A stretch of DNA of 64,000 bases from Phytophthora sp. 'mugwort' (taxonomy: Eukaryota; Oomycota; Peronosporomycetes; Peronosporales; Peronosporaceae): NCBI GenBank assembly GCA_033558025.1, contig JAUCEF010000003.1, positions 124,001 to 188,000 of the forward strand, in the 5' to 3' direction. Numbering within the stretch: position 1 is the stretch's first letter; each line of letters starts with the position of its first letter. The notes under the pieces are model-generated. The model made no database searches and was not told the origin of the DNA. It saw only the letters and a program-made list of their open reading frames with translations. Both the position numbers and the translations under genes were made by a program. Below, in pieces: positions 1-11,572 of the stretch.

Positions 1-479
1 CAAATGAAGATATCGTGCCCGCCACATTCAAGCTGTCGTGTTCACCAGGGCAAAATAAAAAGAAAGAACCTTGCCGCACTATGACGTGAAGCGGTATTTT
101 TACCAGGCATATCGTGTTCTAACTCTCGTGAAGCAGAGGTCGGAATTAAATATGGCCATAAAGTAATAAATTGGGATTTTCAATAAAACATTGTATTATT
201 GATCTGGCCGACTCCAATACAATATTTTATTGAGCCATTGCTGGCAATAAATACGGCAAAAGTAAGCCCGAAAAGTAAGACAGCAGTAGCTTACGTGTGC
301 CCTCCTTTGAGCTCTACCACACGATGATATAATTTTCTAGAGCCAATGATATCAGCAGTGAAGTGTTCCACACCACTGTCACGTCATCAACGATTCGTTG
401 GCTGGCAGCGCATCGATCCATGGGTGATTCGGCAAGGCCCACAATCCCTTAAGAGCTCACCACTTCATCTTCCGCGAGC
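1..479. other. No gene recognised
   Basis: This AT-rich stretch has no convincing reading frame. It contains the 181-232 inverted repeat listed separately. It probably belongs to transposon-derived DNA flanking the hAT remnant that follows, but I could not define element ends. Confidence 0.5.
181..232. repeat. Short AT-rich inverted repeat
   Basis: Arms 181-197 and 216-232 are reverse complements at 16 of 17 positions and enclose an 18-base loop. The hairpin may be part of a decayed MITE or of the end of the neighbouring hAT element. No target duplication was found. Confidence 0.45.
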
Positions 480-1606
480 TACAATGGTCGTCAACAAGAA
501 GACTTCTTTTTCTTCGTCCCGCTAGGTCAATGCCTATTTCGCTGCAGCCTGTGTTGCCTCGATCGAAGACAAGTTCCGGGCTCGAGATACTCCAACCTAT
601 TTACTCACCTGGCTGGGCAGGATACGAGGCTCAGTACGCGGTATCTGTCTCCAGCGCAGCCGCTCTCTGTAGTCGTTTGGCTTCGTATGCGAGGAAGCAA
701 GCCATCTATTGCACGTCCCCTACTGGGCCTATACCCCCTCACCGATGGCAGCCAGACGGCCGAGCTCATGAGCTGTTTGAGAATGTTCTTAGCGTGTACA
801 ACAAATAAAGGACGTGGTGGGGTTTCTGGTGGGTGACAACTGCAGTACAAACCAGTGTATTGCGAAAAAATATACGTCCCGTTAGTCGACAGTGCAATCC
901 GGCTGTTCAGCTTGGCTGTCAACAAGTTCTTGGTGCCATATGAGATGAGGTGAGTACCTTCATGGTGGCGCTACGCCGAGATAACAACTTTGCGGATCTC
1001 AAGAAGCACATCAAACTCTTGCCTATCAAGCGCAACGTCACCCGTTGGTCTTCAACGTTTTCGATGGTGCTGCGCTAGGGTTTAGGGGAATCGGACTAAG
1101 GTTAACCAGGTGGAGGCTGTGGAGCCACTAATTCCGACTGTCAACAAGCCCAAGAAGCTAGCTTCATAGTTCGATCATCTCGAGGAATTTGAGAGCATCT
1201 GTAAGCGGTTGCAACTGATATCGAGAGATCCGCATGATGTTTGATGCGTTTGTTGCGGGGTATCCAGTCATGGCGGAACATTTGAAGACAACAGCGAGGA
1301 TCATCCGCACTCCTGCGTTTGAATCTGGCATTGCCCATTTGACGCCTATACGATGTTGCTTCCCGTCACTTGGTGAGGAGCATGACAGTACCTCATCCGA
1401 TAGTAACGGGTCCGACTTTGAGGGGTCTAATCTCTTCACGGTCGAGTTTATCTACGCGAAGAAACCCAACGTGGCTGGCGACGCGTACTACTTCGTTGGC
1501 TGGGTTGGTTTCCCGTGACGAACGTGGCAACCGACTTGCCACAAGAAATCATCGGTGATTTGGAGCGGGAGGGGCTGGGCACTGTGTGGCCCGCAGATCG
1601 GTGAAC
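480..1606 (+). pseudogene. hAT-family transposase remnant with chromodomain-like tail
   Basis: This is a decayed hAT transposase. The diagnostic block is near 817-945, where frame-shifted translation gives FLVGDNCSTNQ followed by LAVNKFL and PYE, the region around the second catalytic aspartate in oomycete hAT proteins. Further pieces continue at 985-1070 (NNFADLKKHIKLLPIKRNVTRW) and in an open frame at 1234-1518, where FESGI is the usual sequence ahead of the C-terminal domain. That same frame then runs into a chromodomain-like segment (VEFIYAKK, YYFVGWVGFP, then TWQP after a stop, and LPQEIIGDLERE in another frame). Several stops and frameshifts make the gene non-functional. Ends are approximate. 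Confidence 0.7.
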
Positions 1607-4155
1607 ATTCATACTAACAGGACTGCCTACCGGGACAAGCAGAAGAGGGAAACCAGTAGAGATAAATTAAATATAAATTGCGGCAATATTTACTATTACT
1701 GTGTCATAAATTGCCATTTTTATTAGTGAGATGACGGCTGGCCAATAAAATTTGATACTGTATTGGCGGACCACTGCTGTGAAGCATTAGCAAAATTAAC
1801 ATCCGATTGCCGCTGTACAGTGCACTTATAGCAACAGCACAAGTCAAGCTTCCCCCCTTGTACCACCAAGCCGGTAGTTCAGCCGTCCGTCGAAAACAAT
1901 CAGCTGATATAGTGCAAGGCGTCAAAAGAAAAAACACAAAGGGAGAAGGCACACGCCGATCTTCAATCCAACCATCCTCGACCACGCAGTCGCTTGATTC
2001 GTCCCAGGACGATGATAGCAGCGAGTTAGAAGCATTCTTTAATGATCAAGTTAAGCTGCGGTAGTGACGGATTGAGCGACTACCACTGCAGTCAATCTGG
2101 TAAGGTTGGCCACAATGGCGCGCTGCTACCAGGGAAGAGGTCGAGAAGAAGGTGCCTCGATCAAACCGGGCGAATATGTAGTTGGTGAATCCCCATTCAT
2201 TTCCTGCGGTATTCAAGAACTATACGAGAAATGCTCGAGCCAGAACTTGTAGGAAATTGAACAAGACAAACAACAAATGAAAACTTACATGATAGTTCTG
2301 CGGAAGATAGTTTCGCCAGGAATCGTTTTCTTTGCATTCATGTTAATATTGTGGACGATGGACTTCATCGTTGACATTCTGTTGGAACGTATAACAAGAC
2401 GAAATAATGTGAGCTTACGTCAACCAGTGTGCAACAAGAATCGACAATACCTTCGATGCGATGGTTTGGCTTTATAGTAATAACATATAAATCTCACGCA
2501 AACAAACAGAACATTAAGCTCTGCTTAGACCACACAAACACGACAAAACAACTCACCGTGCCGCACGATCCTCTCTCTCTCTGGTGCGCGCCCAGAGCAA
2601 TGCATCTCCCTCAGTTTGAGCAGTACTGGGGCTTGTTACCACACCCTACGCTGTTAACTCCCGTGGTATTAGCGATGAACACCTGAGCGGCAGTCGAAGA
2701 CTCTCTGAGTGGACGCATATTCTCACGGACGGCAAGCTAATCACTTTATCGTATTGATGTCTTCTTGTGTATTAAAAGACAACCACGGTGTTTGTGATCT
2801 TTCGTGAAGAATGTGCGCATAATTTTGGGCTCCGGCGATAACTATCCGGTATTGGGTGCCCCCCGCCCCTGGGCAGATCAGCAGCAAGAAGCTCAGCTTC
2901 ATAACCCCCACCCCCACCACACCACCAAAAAAGGCGCACCTAGCTCAATAATTTGCCGCTTACGCCGTCTCAAACCAACAAGACGCAGTACCGTGAGGCT
3001 CATTCCAAAGCCAAGCCATCCTTGGGGGGGGGGGGGGGCAGCAGCAGACAACTCTCATTAGCAACATGCACTTCTGCGTCGACACCGCGATAAAAGAGCT
3101 TAACGGTGAGCGCCATTCTGAAATATAGTGCCGATCCAGTGAAAAAAGATGGGTACAGCCAACAGCGACACAAGTCCCTGCCCGCATTGTGCAATACGAA
3201 CCTATCAGTACGAAGCCAAACGTGGTTGGACTATCTATTGGGGCCATCGAGAATCGAATGCTCTGGAGAACACCACTGACGATGAATTCCCCCATCGCAG
3301 ACTGCACACAGGAGACGATCCTGCATGCTATGATACCCCGACACATCACTACCGTGGACGGTTGGAGGCCCGAGCGATATGTGATATGGCGCAAGCTACG
3401 CACTAAGAGCATCTCCACCGGGATCGCGCCAAGGGCTATCTCTAAAACCCTTCTGCCGAGGTCCGCCTAGTAATATTTCCAGTTTGGGAGTTGTCCTCGC
3501 ATCGGTACCCTACCAAAAAAACGTCGCCAAACGGTCGATATTCTCAAGAGGAGGCTAATTGACATCTGAAAACACAGCGTGAGCTGGCGAATGACCTTCC
3601 TTTCCTAGCTCAGGGCGAGAACCACGGTGGAACATCCGACGCAACGTGCGGGCTAATGTGTGTGCAGTGATTTCAGTAGCTGCTACGCAGGAACCCCGCA
3701 AGAAGAAGCAAAATGGTGGTTTCCGGTCCGGAAAGAGTGCCAACATAAATTGTAATTGGGCTGCGGGAAATGAAGTGCTGTACAAGACTACTTCGCCCTT
3801 ACCCAGGCTTCCCAGACACGTTATTTAGACGGCGCTTCCGCATGTTGCGGCGATTGTTTACCCGCGTGATAGAGAAAGTGACAGCGGCCGACAGATACTT
3901 CAAGCAGTGTCCAGATGCTTTAGGGATAATCGGATTTTCTCCGCGCTAGAAAGTCACGGTAGGTATGAGAATCAGGGCCTCCGAATATGGCATTTTTATT
4001 TATTGGTCCCTTGCAAGCAAAATAAATCATGTGATAAGCTCTCGTGAGGTGGAAATCAAGTTATGGCGTGGCACGACAACTCGAAATAAATAACGGAGTA
4101 ATTGAAAAAATGCAGTACCATGTAATCAAATGTATTGGCAACTCAACTAAGCGAT
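1607..4155. other. Repeat-rich DNA without a recognisable gene
   Basis: Small open frames occur on both strands, the longest on the minus strand at 2960-3418, but none shows a recognisable motif. A run of 15 G lies at 3024-3038. AT-rich blocks near 60-180 and 3985-4085 share short matches such as ctctcgtga, so they may be flanks of related elements. I see no supported gene here. Confidence 0.5.
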
Positions 4156-5892
4156 CTAGTTAAGACTATTGACTGTGGTGGCATTCCAATAACTGCGGTT
4201 CTCGCGCAGCAACAAAATCATCTCCAGCGTTGCTGGCAGCAGACCGTGACAATGATGTCCGAAGGTAACGCGGGCAACGCTGAAGAAGCGCTCTACCACA
4301 TTAGACGTTGGGGGGTTGTCGTCAAAAGATTGTAACTGGCCGCGTGTTGCACGCGGCGGCGCTTGCGGAGACACTCGACAAAAGAGGCTTGATCATCGTC
4401 GTCCGATTCGCTCTCGGTCTCCGTTGGCTTTACAAATGGAAGCAGTAACGCCTTCTCTGCACGCGTCAAACGGCTTTGCCGACCTCTCAGGACGCGTACA
4501 CAGCCCGACTCAAAGTCGGGACTGTGAACAATAGTCGCGCGAGGGCCTTCATAATAATAGTAATTAAATAAATAATATCAAGACGTAGTCATCGTATGTA
4601 TTCTCGTACCGAGGTATGTCGTGAAGTGTGGCTTGGTCGAAATGAATTCGTCGAACCACTGACGAACATCCAGCAAATCGACGTCTTGACCTTGAAGCGC
4701 CTTCAACACCGATTCGATGCCCTTTAGCTCCTTGTACAAAGCACGAAGTCGCTTGTTAGCAAATGGTGCCGGCATCTTCTCCATGATGTCGTAGTCCTCG
4801 GTATCTAGAAACTCAAGCAGCTGAAAATAGCGCTTGACTGTATTGAAGGTCGAGCTCCATCGGGTATCTTGCCTGATAACAGGCCGAAGCTCCGCTTCTA
4901 ACCTTTACCAAAACTAAAAAAAAATGGTTAGTTAGTTAGAAATATTAATCAAATGGATACACATTTTCTTGCCGAAGTTTTGCCGATTCAGTTAGCGTCC
5001 TCAGCTTAATCATCAATGTTTGTACAGCAGCCAAGTCATCCTCGTGCAGTACCAAATGCTGTTGCAGGGCGCGATGCACCCCACTAACGGAATTCCCATG
5101 AGCGTTCCCAGCAAACGGTTGACCGAGCAATTGTCACCGACAATAAAGATGCACCGCTCGAGCTTCACCCCGTAATCTCGCGCCAGCATAGACTCGAGAA
5201 ATTCAAGGTGCGCTCGAGCGGATAGGTCGTCGTCCGGCTCGTTGAGCAAAGGAGCCATGCTCAGCAATACAGTGGACAGTTGATCGTCTTTCTCGAAGCA
5301 GGCAAACCGGGCGACATAATGCTCCGAGGCGTGTGTCCAGCCGTCCATCATGATGTCAAAGAGAGGGGGTAGCTCCTCTGCGATCGCACGCTCGACAGCT
5401 CACATCACTCCGTCCATACCCTGTCGAAAAGTTTCTTGGGAGATGGGGTCCAAAGTCGAGTACCTAATTTTATGTATCCATCCACAATTAGCCTATGTTA
5501 ATTATAATTCTTAGTAAAATAAAATAAACTCAAGTACAATATTTAACGTGCCGTCTCGCTTCACGACTTTCGCAGAACGCAAGAGGGAGATTGGACTGCA
5601 TCGTCCAGCCCATCCAGCTGTACCGATTCTGGGAGTAGTGGCGGACGAAGTTAACGAGGGAGCCTGTCTCGGCTGTCGTTTCGTCGAGCATGGCGTGCTC
5701 GTAGTCCGTATGCTCACGACTCACGTGCTGCATCAGGTTCGAAAAGCCATTTCGGTTGGTCTGCTACCGGACCGTGCCGCACCGACAGCGAAAGTACTCG
5801 GGAATAGTCTCATCGTACTCGTTGCGGTACGGCCTGAAGAAGAAGCCCGAGATCTGGGCGTTGGTAAAGCGGGGGCGACCGGCTGTGGCCAT
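4156..5892 (-). pseudogene. hAT-family transposase remnant
   Basis: This second hAT copy reads on the minus strand. It begins with ATG at 5892 and encodes an N-terminal BED-like zinc-finger region (CRCGTVR, then LMQHVSREH at about 5716-5740). The catalytic block with IFIVGDNCSVN lies near 5120-5160. A C-terminal hATC dimerisation segment (NVVERFFSVARVTFGHH, then LRENRSYWNA) lies at 4160-4310. The frame is broken by several stops and shifts, for example around 5100, 4900-4560 and 4380-4320. The first hAT remnant at 480-1606 carries a chromodomain-like segment where this copy has hATC. No terminal inverted repeats or 8-bp duplication were identified. Confidence 0.75.
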
Positions 5893-6199
5893 TGTCGTAG
5901 TTGGATGGAGGTTGAGTTGGGGTGTAGAAAGGAAAATAGAAAGTAAGTGAAGAAAAAGAAGCATGTCTTAAGTTGTGAATGGTTGGTTCTGGTGGTTGCC
6001 AGGCGAAATAATTTTTTGAGGGTTCTAAATAAATAATTATATTTTTACAGACGTAGAATAAGTTAGTGTATGTCAGCTCAGACCTCGAGAAATAAATACT
6101 CTCATCAGTATTTATTTATTTTTTTAAAATAATGTTATGGACAATGCCATTTTCGGAGGCCCTGATGAGAATGCTTTGCTGTGGTGTGTGTGTGTGTGC
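5893..6199. other. Spacer between hAT and Harbinger remnants
   Basis: AT-rich DNA with poly-T and a short GT run near 6185-6198. Nothing coding is supported. It may hold the decayed 5' ends of the two flanking elements, which are divergently oriented. Confidence 0.45.
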
Positions 6200-7025
6200 T
6201 GATGCATTAGATGAGTACTGTCGGATAGCCAAAACTACAGAGTTATAAAGTTTGAAGCGATCTGCGAAGGCAGTACTTGAGGGTTTTGACGAGGAGCACC
6301 TGCGTGACCCAACAGCCGCCGACACAGCGAGCATGTGGGGCTCAACGATGTGCGGGGTTTTTCGTGGACCGTCTGTTTTTCGACTGCACCCGCTGGGTGT
6401 GGAAGAGCTGCCCAAGGCTTGGCACGGCGCGTACCAAGACCCCGACGGTGATATCTTCATGATCATGGAGGCGGTTGCAACAAAGATTTGTGGATCTAGA
6501 CACTCTTTATTGGTATGCCTAACTCAAATAACGACATCAACGTCGTGAACCGATCGCCTTTGATAGCGAATTAGCTGAGTGGGAGGGCTCCAGCATTTGG
6601 GCACGAAGTCAACGGCAAGCCGTACAAGATGCGCTACTTGTTGTGTGACGAAATTTACTCGGCGTGACCCGCGTTTGTAAAGTCTATTCGCCAGCCAGGA
6701 GAAATACGTTGCAGATAATAAAGAATGAGATCGCAAAGATATGGAGCAGGGAAGCTTTGGCGTTTTAGTCACAGCCTGCACATTTATGGGATGAACGCAC
6801 GATACGTGTTGTTTGGCGTTGCTGTGTTGCTCTCCACAACATGATCGTTGAGGACGAACGTGATAGTACAAATGAAGTGTATATTCAACCTGTGGAGTGT
6901 CAATCCCGCTGCTCGAAACATTATTCTTTTTGGCGAACTCCTCATGGGGCTATCACAGGGCAAAATGCGGCTGCGTACTCAGCCCTACAAAATGATCTAA
7001 TGGAGCACCACTGGCTAAACAGATG
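6200..7025 (+). pseudogene. PIF/Harbinger transposase remnant
   Basis: Frame-shifted pieces match the DDE_Tnp_4 type of PIF/Harbinger transposase in the correct order. These are a DEY leader near 6210; SLKRSAKAVLEGF then LRDPTAAD at 6250-6320; a degraded DCTRWVWK block and KAWHGAYQDPDGD at 6370-6450; GMPNSNNDINVVNRSPL at 6510-6565, which holds a catalytic-aspartate region; VNGKPYKMRYLL then FVKSIRQP at 6612-6700; and HNMIVEDERDS at 6837-6860, the usual C-terminal signature. At least four frameshifts and several stops separate these blocks. The convergent minus-strand gene at 7205-7991 looks like the second protein of the same element. Element ends were not found. Confidence 0.8.
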
Positions 7026-7204
7026 GATGCATCATGCTGTATGCACGAAACCCTACTTACTACGAAGGTGGATCCTGGTCACCTGTACCAAATCAAATTA
7101 TGACACTCTCCACGATTTCTCTGTTGCTCTCCTTGTTGATGTTCACGCAGCTGTCCTTCTCCTCCATCACAAACGAACACACGGTATTGTACACAGTTTT
7201 GCAG

Positions 7205-7991
7205 TTACGTCGCTGGGGTGGATAATGAACAGCAGCAAGAACTCCAACAGCAACAGATGGCGAAAGGTGCATCCACCTGTCTCCCCCCCCCCTCTGGTGC
7301 TTCGGTGGCACGGGATTTGCGAAGGCTTTCTAGTGCCTGATGACGGCGATTTCTTTTTTCGCGTGCAGCTGGGTCCATTTCCGCTAGAGACACAATGGGT
7401 ACAGCTAAACCATTTGCCTCTTGAAGCGCTCGGGCGTGCTTGCTGCTTGCCTGGGCCGTGCGCCGTGGTGAGCGCGACATCTTACAACGACTATCCCGTT
7501 TCAGCTGCTAACTTGGCTTCTGCTTCCGCCGCTTCTATCCCTCGGCGGCGACCGGCAGCTCCGGTTGCAGGTACATACAAGTTCAAACCGCTTGCGGTTT
7601 AAATAGCGACTGCTTTTGGTCACAAATGACTTGCGCAGCGTTCATCGCGTAAATATTCCAGCAATGAAGACGTCCGAAATACTTGCCTTTTGTGCATTGC
7701 ATCTTCTTATAGACCTCTTGGGCGTCTTTGACCGCATCGTCTAAGCTAGCGACAGAACACCGAGATACCTTGCCCTTCACGTTGGCGAATCGCCTAATAT
7801 CGCTAAATACCTTCGATCATTTGCATTCAAGCGAGAGTTCATCGCCTGGCTTCGTTGAAATGCGCCTTAACCTTCTTCCACAGGTCGCCGGAGGTTTGGT
7901 TCGTGCCGGCCTTGGTGTCCTTGCTAACCTTCAGATATGATGTACATAATTGTGCATCCTCATCACGAGGGAAACTAACTCCGTGAGCCAT
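7205..7991 (-). pseudogene. SANT/NAM-like partner gene of the Harbinger element, broken
   Basis: From ATG at 7991 on the minus strand the reading is a DNA-binding trihelix/SANT-type domain of the kind seen in oomycete NAM-associated proteins (FPRDEDAQLCTSYLKVS, then DLWKKVKAHFNEAR). A TGA follows, and the domain resumes in another frame (VKGKVSRCSV, then GRLHCWNIY) at 7640-7790. A C-terminal part with LAEMDPAAREKRNRRHQ lies at 7300-7400. PIF/Harbinger elements usually carry a transposase and a Myb/SANT-like protein that helps bring it to the element; gene order and convergent orientation here fit that. Family assignment rests on motif recall. Confidence 0.6.
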
Positions 7992-9246
7992 GGGGCGTGC
8001 GTTTGTCGTGACTTTAGATCTTAATGCGGCTTCTAGTCTGGGCTTGTGTCTGCTAATGTCTGAAAATACTCTGATTCAATCTGATTCCATGTTGGCGCTA
8101 GTTATCTACATACCGGGTCGCAATTAGCGGGCGTTTGGCGAGGTGTATTTTGCAATACTAAGCGATAGCGAAGTGGTGGTATGGGGGGGTTAACTCAGAA
8201 CGCTTCTTGCCATTCGCACCTAAACGGATGGATTTTGCATTTGGCGCGGTCCAGGTGGAGATGCTCTTAAACAATGGAGATAGGAAATTCGTATCGCTTA
8301 CACGCGCTCGGCAGTTTTGACCATCAGTGAAGCCTATCAATGTTGATCCATTGCTGGGACAGCGTACTTCCAGCCTGGTACATGAGCCTCAGCTTCGATC
8401 CTGCAAGTTCGTACTGGTTGCCTCACTTGACGTAATTGACGTCATAATCTCAAGCCGGTCAGGCGGGGCGCCATGTGTTGGAGAACGTACCTGTTCGCAT
8501 GGAATGGAGGTGGCTCGCCATAACTGCAAGGCAACGTGTGCTGTCGTGTCCGTTGGGAAACGGACACGATCGTTACGTAACGGATCTCTAACAGCCTTAG
8601 TATAGTACAATATAGAGCAGGGCGTGTGGAAGGACAAGCGAAGGGGCTGGGCACCGGCCATGCATGGCACTCACAACCCAATACCCCAGCCAGCCCCCAA
8701 GCCGTCCAATCCAAGTCCCCAGGAGCTGTTCTGGCCCCGCCCGTCACGGGTTTCTTCCTAAAGTGATATCTACAATATACAGGAGAAGTTGAGAACAATG
8801 AAGACTCCACGACACCATGCCACCACGTAGCCCAAGCCTGTAGGCACTGGCCTTGAATTCCCTGATTGCGGGAATACATCCGAGGCACCCAGTTACATGA
8901 CGATGCAGAGCTTCCATTGCGATCGGACGACTACCGACGGCTGTCCGCTGCGTTCGTAGCCTAAAACCCAGCGCATCGGAGGTAGCCACCGTTAGCGCCC
9001 CTCTGTTCTGTGGTGGCGACCACGCCGCGTCATTACTTTCTCTAACTCCAGCACACTCAGTCCCCATTTTGTCTTCGACAACCCAAGTTACCAAGACTCT
9101 GTACGCTTTCAGCTTTTTACCGAATGTACTTTGCAGAGAGAAGCACAAGTTATGGCGGTTCATTGTTTATGATCGTAAACGCACTCAGACTCAGCGACCT
9201 CATCAACGCAGCCTACTTTGTCACAGCCGTGTATGAACAAACAGTA
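7992..9246. other. No supported gene
   Basis: Overlapping minus-strand frames at 8389-8888 and 8744-9163 are open for 90-148 codons, but they show no motif I recognise and overlap one another. A palindrome-like pair (gtgtccgttgggaaacggacac) sits near 8548-8569. The stretch is probably further transposon debris between the Harbinger and pogo elements. Confidence 0.45.
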
Positions 9247-11203
9247 ACTTAAACGACCAGTTTAGTGCGGGGTACGGCTTGTTTGCACGGTGATCATTAA
9301 CAACCAAAAGCTGTCACGAAATGTATTTTACATAATCTCATTGGTCAGCTAGATTCAAACCACTTTAGTGCGTGCTTTATTACATCTCAACGACTGAAAT
9401 CCATCTATAGAGGTATAAAGTATTCAGCTTGTCGCCAGTCCACCAGCTCGCAGATACAATAACGAAGCGAAATGACTGACAAGCGGGAGACGTACACGAA
9501 GGAAGACCTGGAGGCTGCTCTTCTGAGAGTTAACGACGGCGAGAAGTTTGCCGCGGTTGCACACACGTCGCCCATCCCGCTACGTACCCTCTTCAAGAAG
9601 GCCAAGGACGAACTCGAGGAGAAACCCCTCGATGGCAACCGCCGTGGCACAAAAAACGGTCATCCCACACGATATCGAAGCCGACTTGGTGGAGTGGGTG
9701 GCCGGTATGCAGCGTGTTGGTCTCTCCGTCGGCCGTGGTGCTATCATCAAGTCAGTCAACCAGATCTACAGAGACTGAGCGCACTCCCCACACGCGGCAA
9801 ACCGTTCGAGCCTCTGACGTCCGGGTGGTACTCGCGATTCTTGGGGCGTCATCCTGTGCTGGCTGCTCGCATGGCTCAGCCCATTGCCCGCGTGCGCAGC
9901 AGCGTGAACCAGTCATCGGTTCATACGCTGTCCTACACGATGGTGAGCTCGTGATCGAGCAGCGGCTTGATGTCTCACGTGTGTACAACATGGACGAGAC
10001 CTCATTCATGCCCAAAGCCTCGTCACGTCGGGTGCCGCGGTAAAGGGCTCGACGAACGTATGGAGTCAGGAGACCAAGCCGATCTTCCATATGACGGTGG
10101 TAGCGGCGGTGAATGCGGCTGGCACGGCGGTGCATCCGCTCGTCATCGTCCCCGGTCGTCGCGTGCACCGTGAAGACCTGGCCGTTCTGTCGATCGAGGA
10201 CGCTACTGTATCGGTGCGCCGAAGGGCTTCAGCAATGCGACTCTCTTCAAATTGTGGGTGAAGTTCTTTCACGAGCGGTTGGTTAGCCAGAACGCTCAGC
10301 TTCCCGTTGTCTTGGTGCTGGACAACAGTTCAACGCACATAAATATCGGTACGTGCATGTATGCTACTCCCCGCCTACGGTGTTTTATATCGGTATTGCA
10401 ATTTCTGTATTTGTGATATGGAATGTGTTCGGTTGTGGCGGGGTATGTAATTATAGAATCGGTTACGCTGTGCGTGGACCTGGGGATATTGTTGGTCGCT
10501 CTGCCGCCGAATGCGACCCACTTGTTCCAGCCACTGGACGTGGCCGTGTTCAAGCCGTTCAAGGCAATTGTCCGTGAGCCACTGCAAAACCGGCTATTTG
10601 AGACTGCGGATGTGATCCTGCCGAAGCGAGACGCTATCGCTATCGCCTGCTACGTGTACCAAACGATCATCATCGACCGCCCCCAGAACGCGGTCAACGG
10701 TTTTACTGGTACGGGGTTGTTTCCTGTGTCGCTTGCCCAGTTGTTGAAGCGACTCGACGTGTATGCGAGCGGCGGGGCCAAGGGTGAATTCGTTACGGCC
10801 GATTGGCTGCAGCGAAAGGACGCAGTTCAAGCCGAGGTCCGCAGCGAGGTGCTGGTGTTACCCCGTGCACCAAAGCAAAGAGGTCCAAAGAAGCGCAAGA
10901 CGGTCGATGTGTCCGGCAGGCTGGTGACGGAGGAGATGATGCTTGGGAGTCTGTCGGACTAGATTTGTCATGCCGTGCACTAAAGTGGTACTCACCCTTT
11001 TAGACTGTTTTTTCTGACTCCATATTTTCACCGGTAATTTTGAGTCCACTTGTGCGCTTAGCGTAAAAAAACTGCTCCCCCCTCAACATCATGCTCTCCT
11101 CTACAGAGTTATCTATTGCGAAAAACAATTGCTGGCTCTGGTTTTAATTTCTGGCCAAACTCCTAAATGTCCCAAAACCGCGCACTAAAGTGGTCGTTTA
11201 AGT
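9247..11203 (+). mobile_element. pogo-like DNA transposon with intact ends
   Basis: The element is bounded by terminal inverted repeats. The left end reads acttaaacgaccagtttagt from 9247, and the reverse complement of the right end, finishing at 11203, matches it at 24 of the first 26 positions. Both ends are flanked by TA (9245-9246 and 11204-11205), the target duplication of Tc1/mariner/pogo elements. A second copy of the motif ccactttagtgcgtg lies inside each end in inverted orientation (9360-9374 and about 10973-10987), suggesting additional transposase binding sites. The element is 1957 bp long and carries one broken transposase gene on the plus strand. Confidence 0.85.
9472..10962 (+). 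pseudogene. pogo-type DDE transposase, frame-broken, with one intron
   Basis: The reading starts at ATG 9472 with a pogo-type helix-turn-helix region (YTKEDLEAALLRVNDGE). Frame changes occur near 9650 (at a poly-A run), near 9775 and near 10030. The catalytic core of the DDE_1 family follows: VYNMDETSFMPKAS with the first aspartate near 9990, VLVLDNSSTH with the second near 10318, and LPPNATHLFQPLDVAVFK at 10504-10557 with the third. A GT-AG intron at 10349-10456 (108 bp) removes an in-frame TGA and joins phase 1, giving a continuous reading into ESVTLCVDLGILLVALPP. The C-terminus has a basic patch (PKQRGPKKRK). The gene cannot make a full transposase as it stands. Confidence 0.8.
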
Positions 11204-11207
11204 TATA

Positions 11208-11572
11208 CCGTATTTGTCGGATCAAGTGTGACTAAAATTACTGGCTGAAACCAAGTCAAAAATAAACATCATTAGTTTTTTTCCGTGACCTACGCTTTCC
11301 GCGCCGATGGCACCCGTCCCGCACATCGAAACGAACGTCATGCCATGCAGGCCGAAGAACAAGAACAAGAAGAAGTATAAGGTGCGGTCGTCACCTTGCC
11401 GTTGTCTCTCGTTTGCAGAACTAACCTAGCATTGTAGGGCGCGATTTTTGAGCTCTCCGCCGTATTATCTCTTTGCTCTTACGCGGTTTTGATGTTTATC
11501 AGAACGGGTGTCACCTGTATGTATCCAATGTATCACTTAAGCCGAATGTATCATACGATCCGACAAATACGG
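11208..11572. mobile_element. 365-bp MITE (Tc1/mariner-like)
   Basis: The outermost 16 bases of the left end, ccgtatttgtcggatc from 11208, match the reverse complement of the right end at 11557-11572 exactly, and TA flanks both sides (11206-11207 and 11573-11574). The internal sequence has no transposase. A short frame from 11308 encodes a basic NKNKKKYK stretch and may be a leftover 5' coding piece. The nine-base motif aatgtatca occurs twice near the right end. The terminal repeats differ from those of the adjacent pogo element, so a different transposase would have mobilised it. Confidence 0.75.

Noticed and set aside
2960..3418. 152-codon open frame on the minus strand
   Set aside because: It has a proline run created by the G15 tract, no motif, and overlaps other open frames on both strands. 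It is likely chance in repeat DNA.
7185..7215. CRISPR-like or other regularly spaced repeats
   Set aside because: No evenly spaced direct repeats were found, and the organism is eukaryotic. The repeats at 14960-15180 are imperfect spacer repeats within the gypsy element.
6841..7602. 253-codon plus-strand frame as a separate gene
   Set aside because: Its first 60 codons are the C-terminus of the Harbinger transposase; the rest lies antisense to the SANT/NAM-like remnant and shows no motif.
8442..9163. Overlapping minus-strand frames of 148 and 139 codons
   Set aside because: They are in different frames over the same bases, with no recognisable domain or conserved-looking composition.
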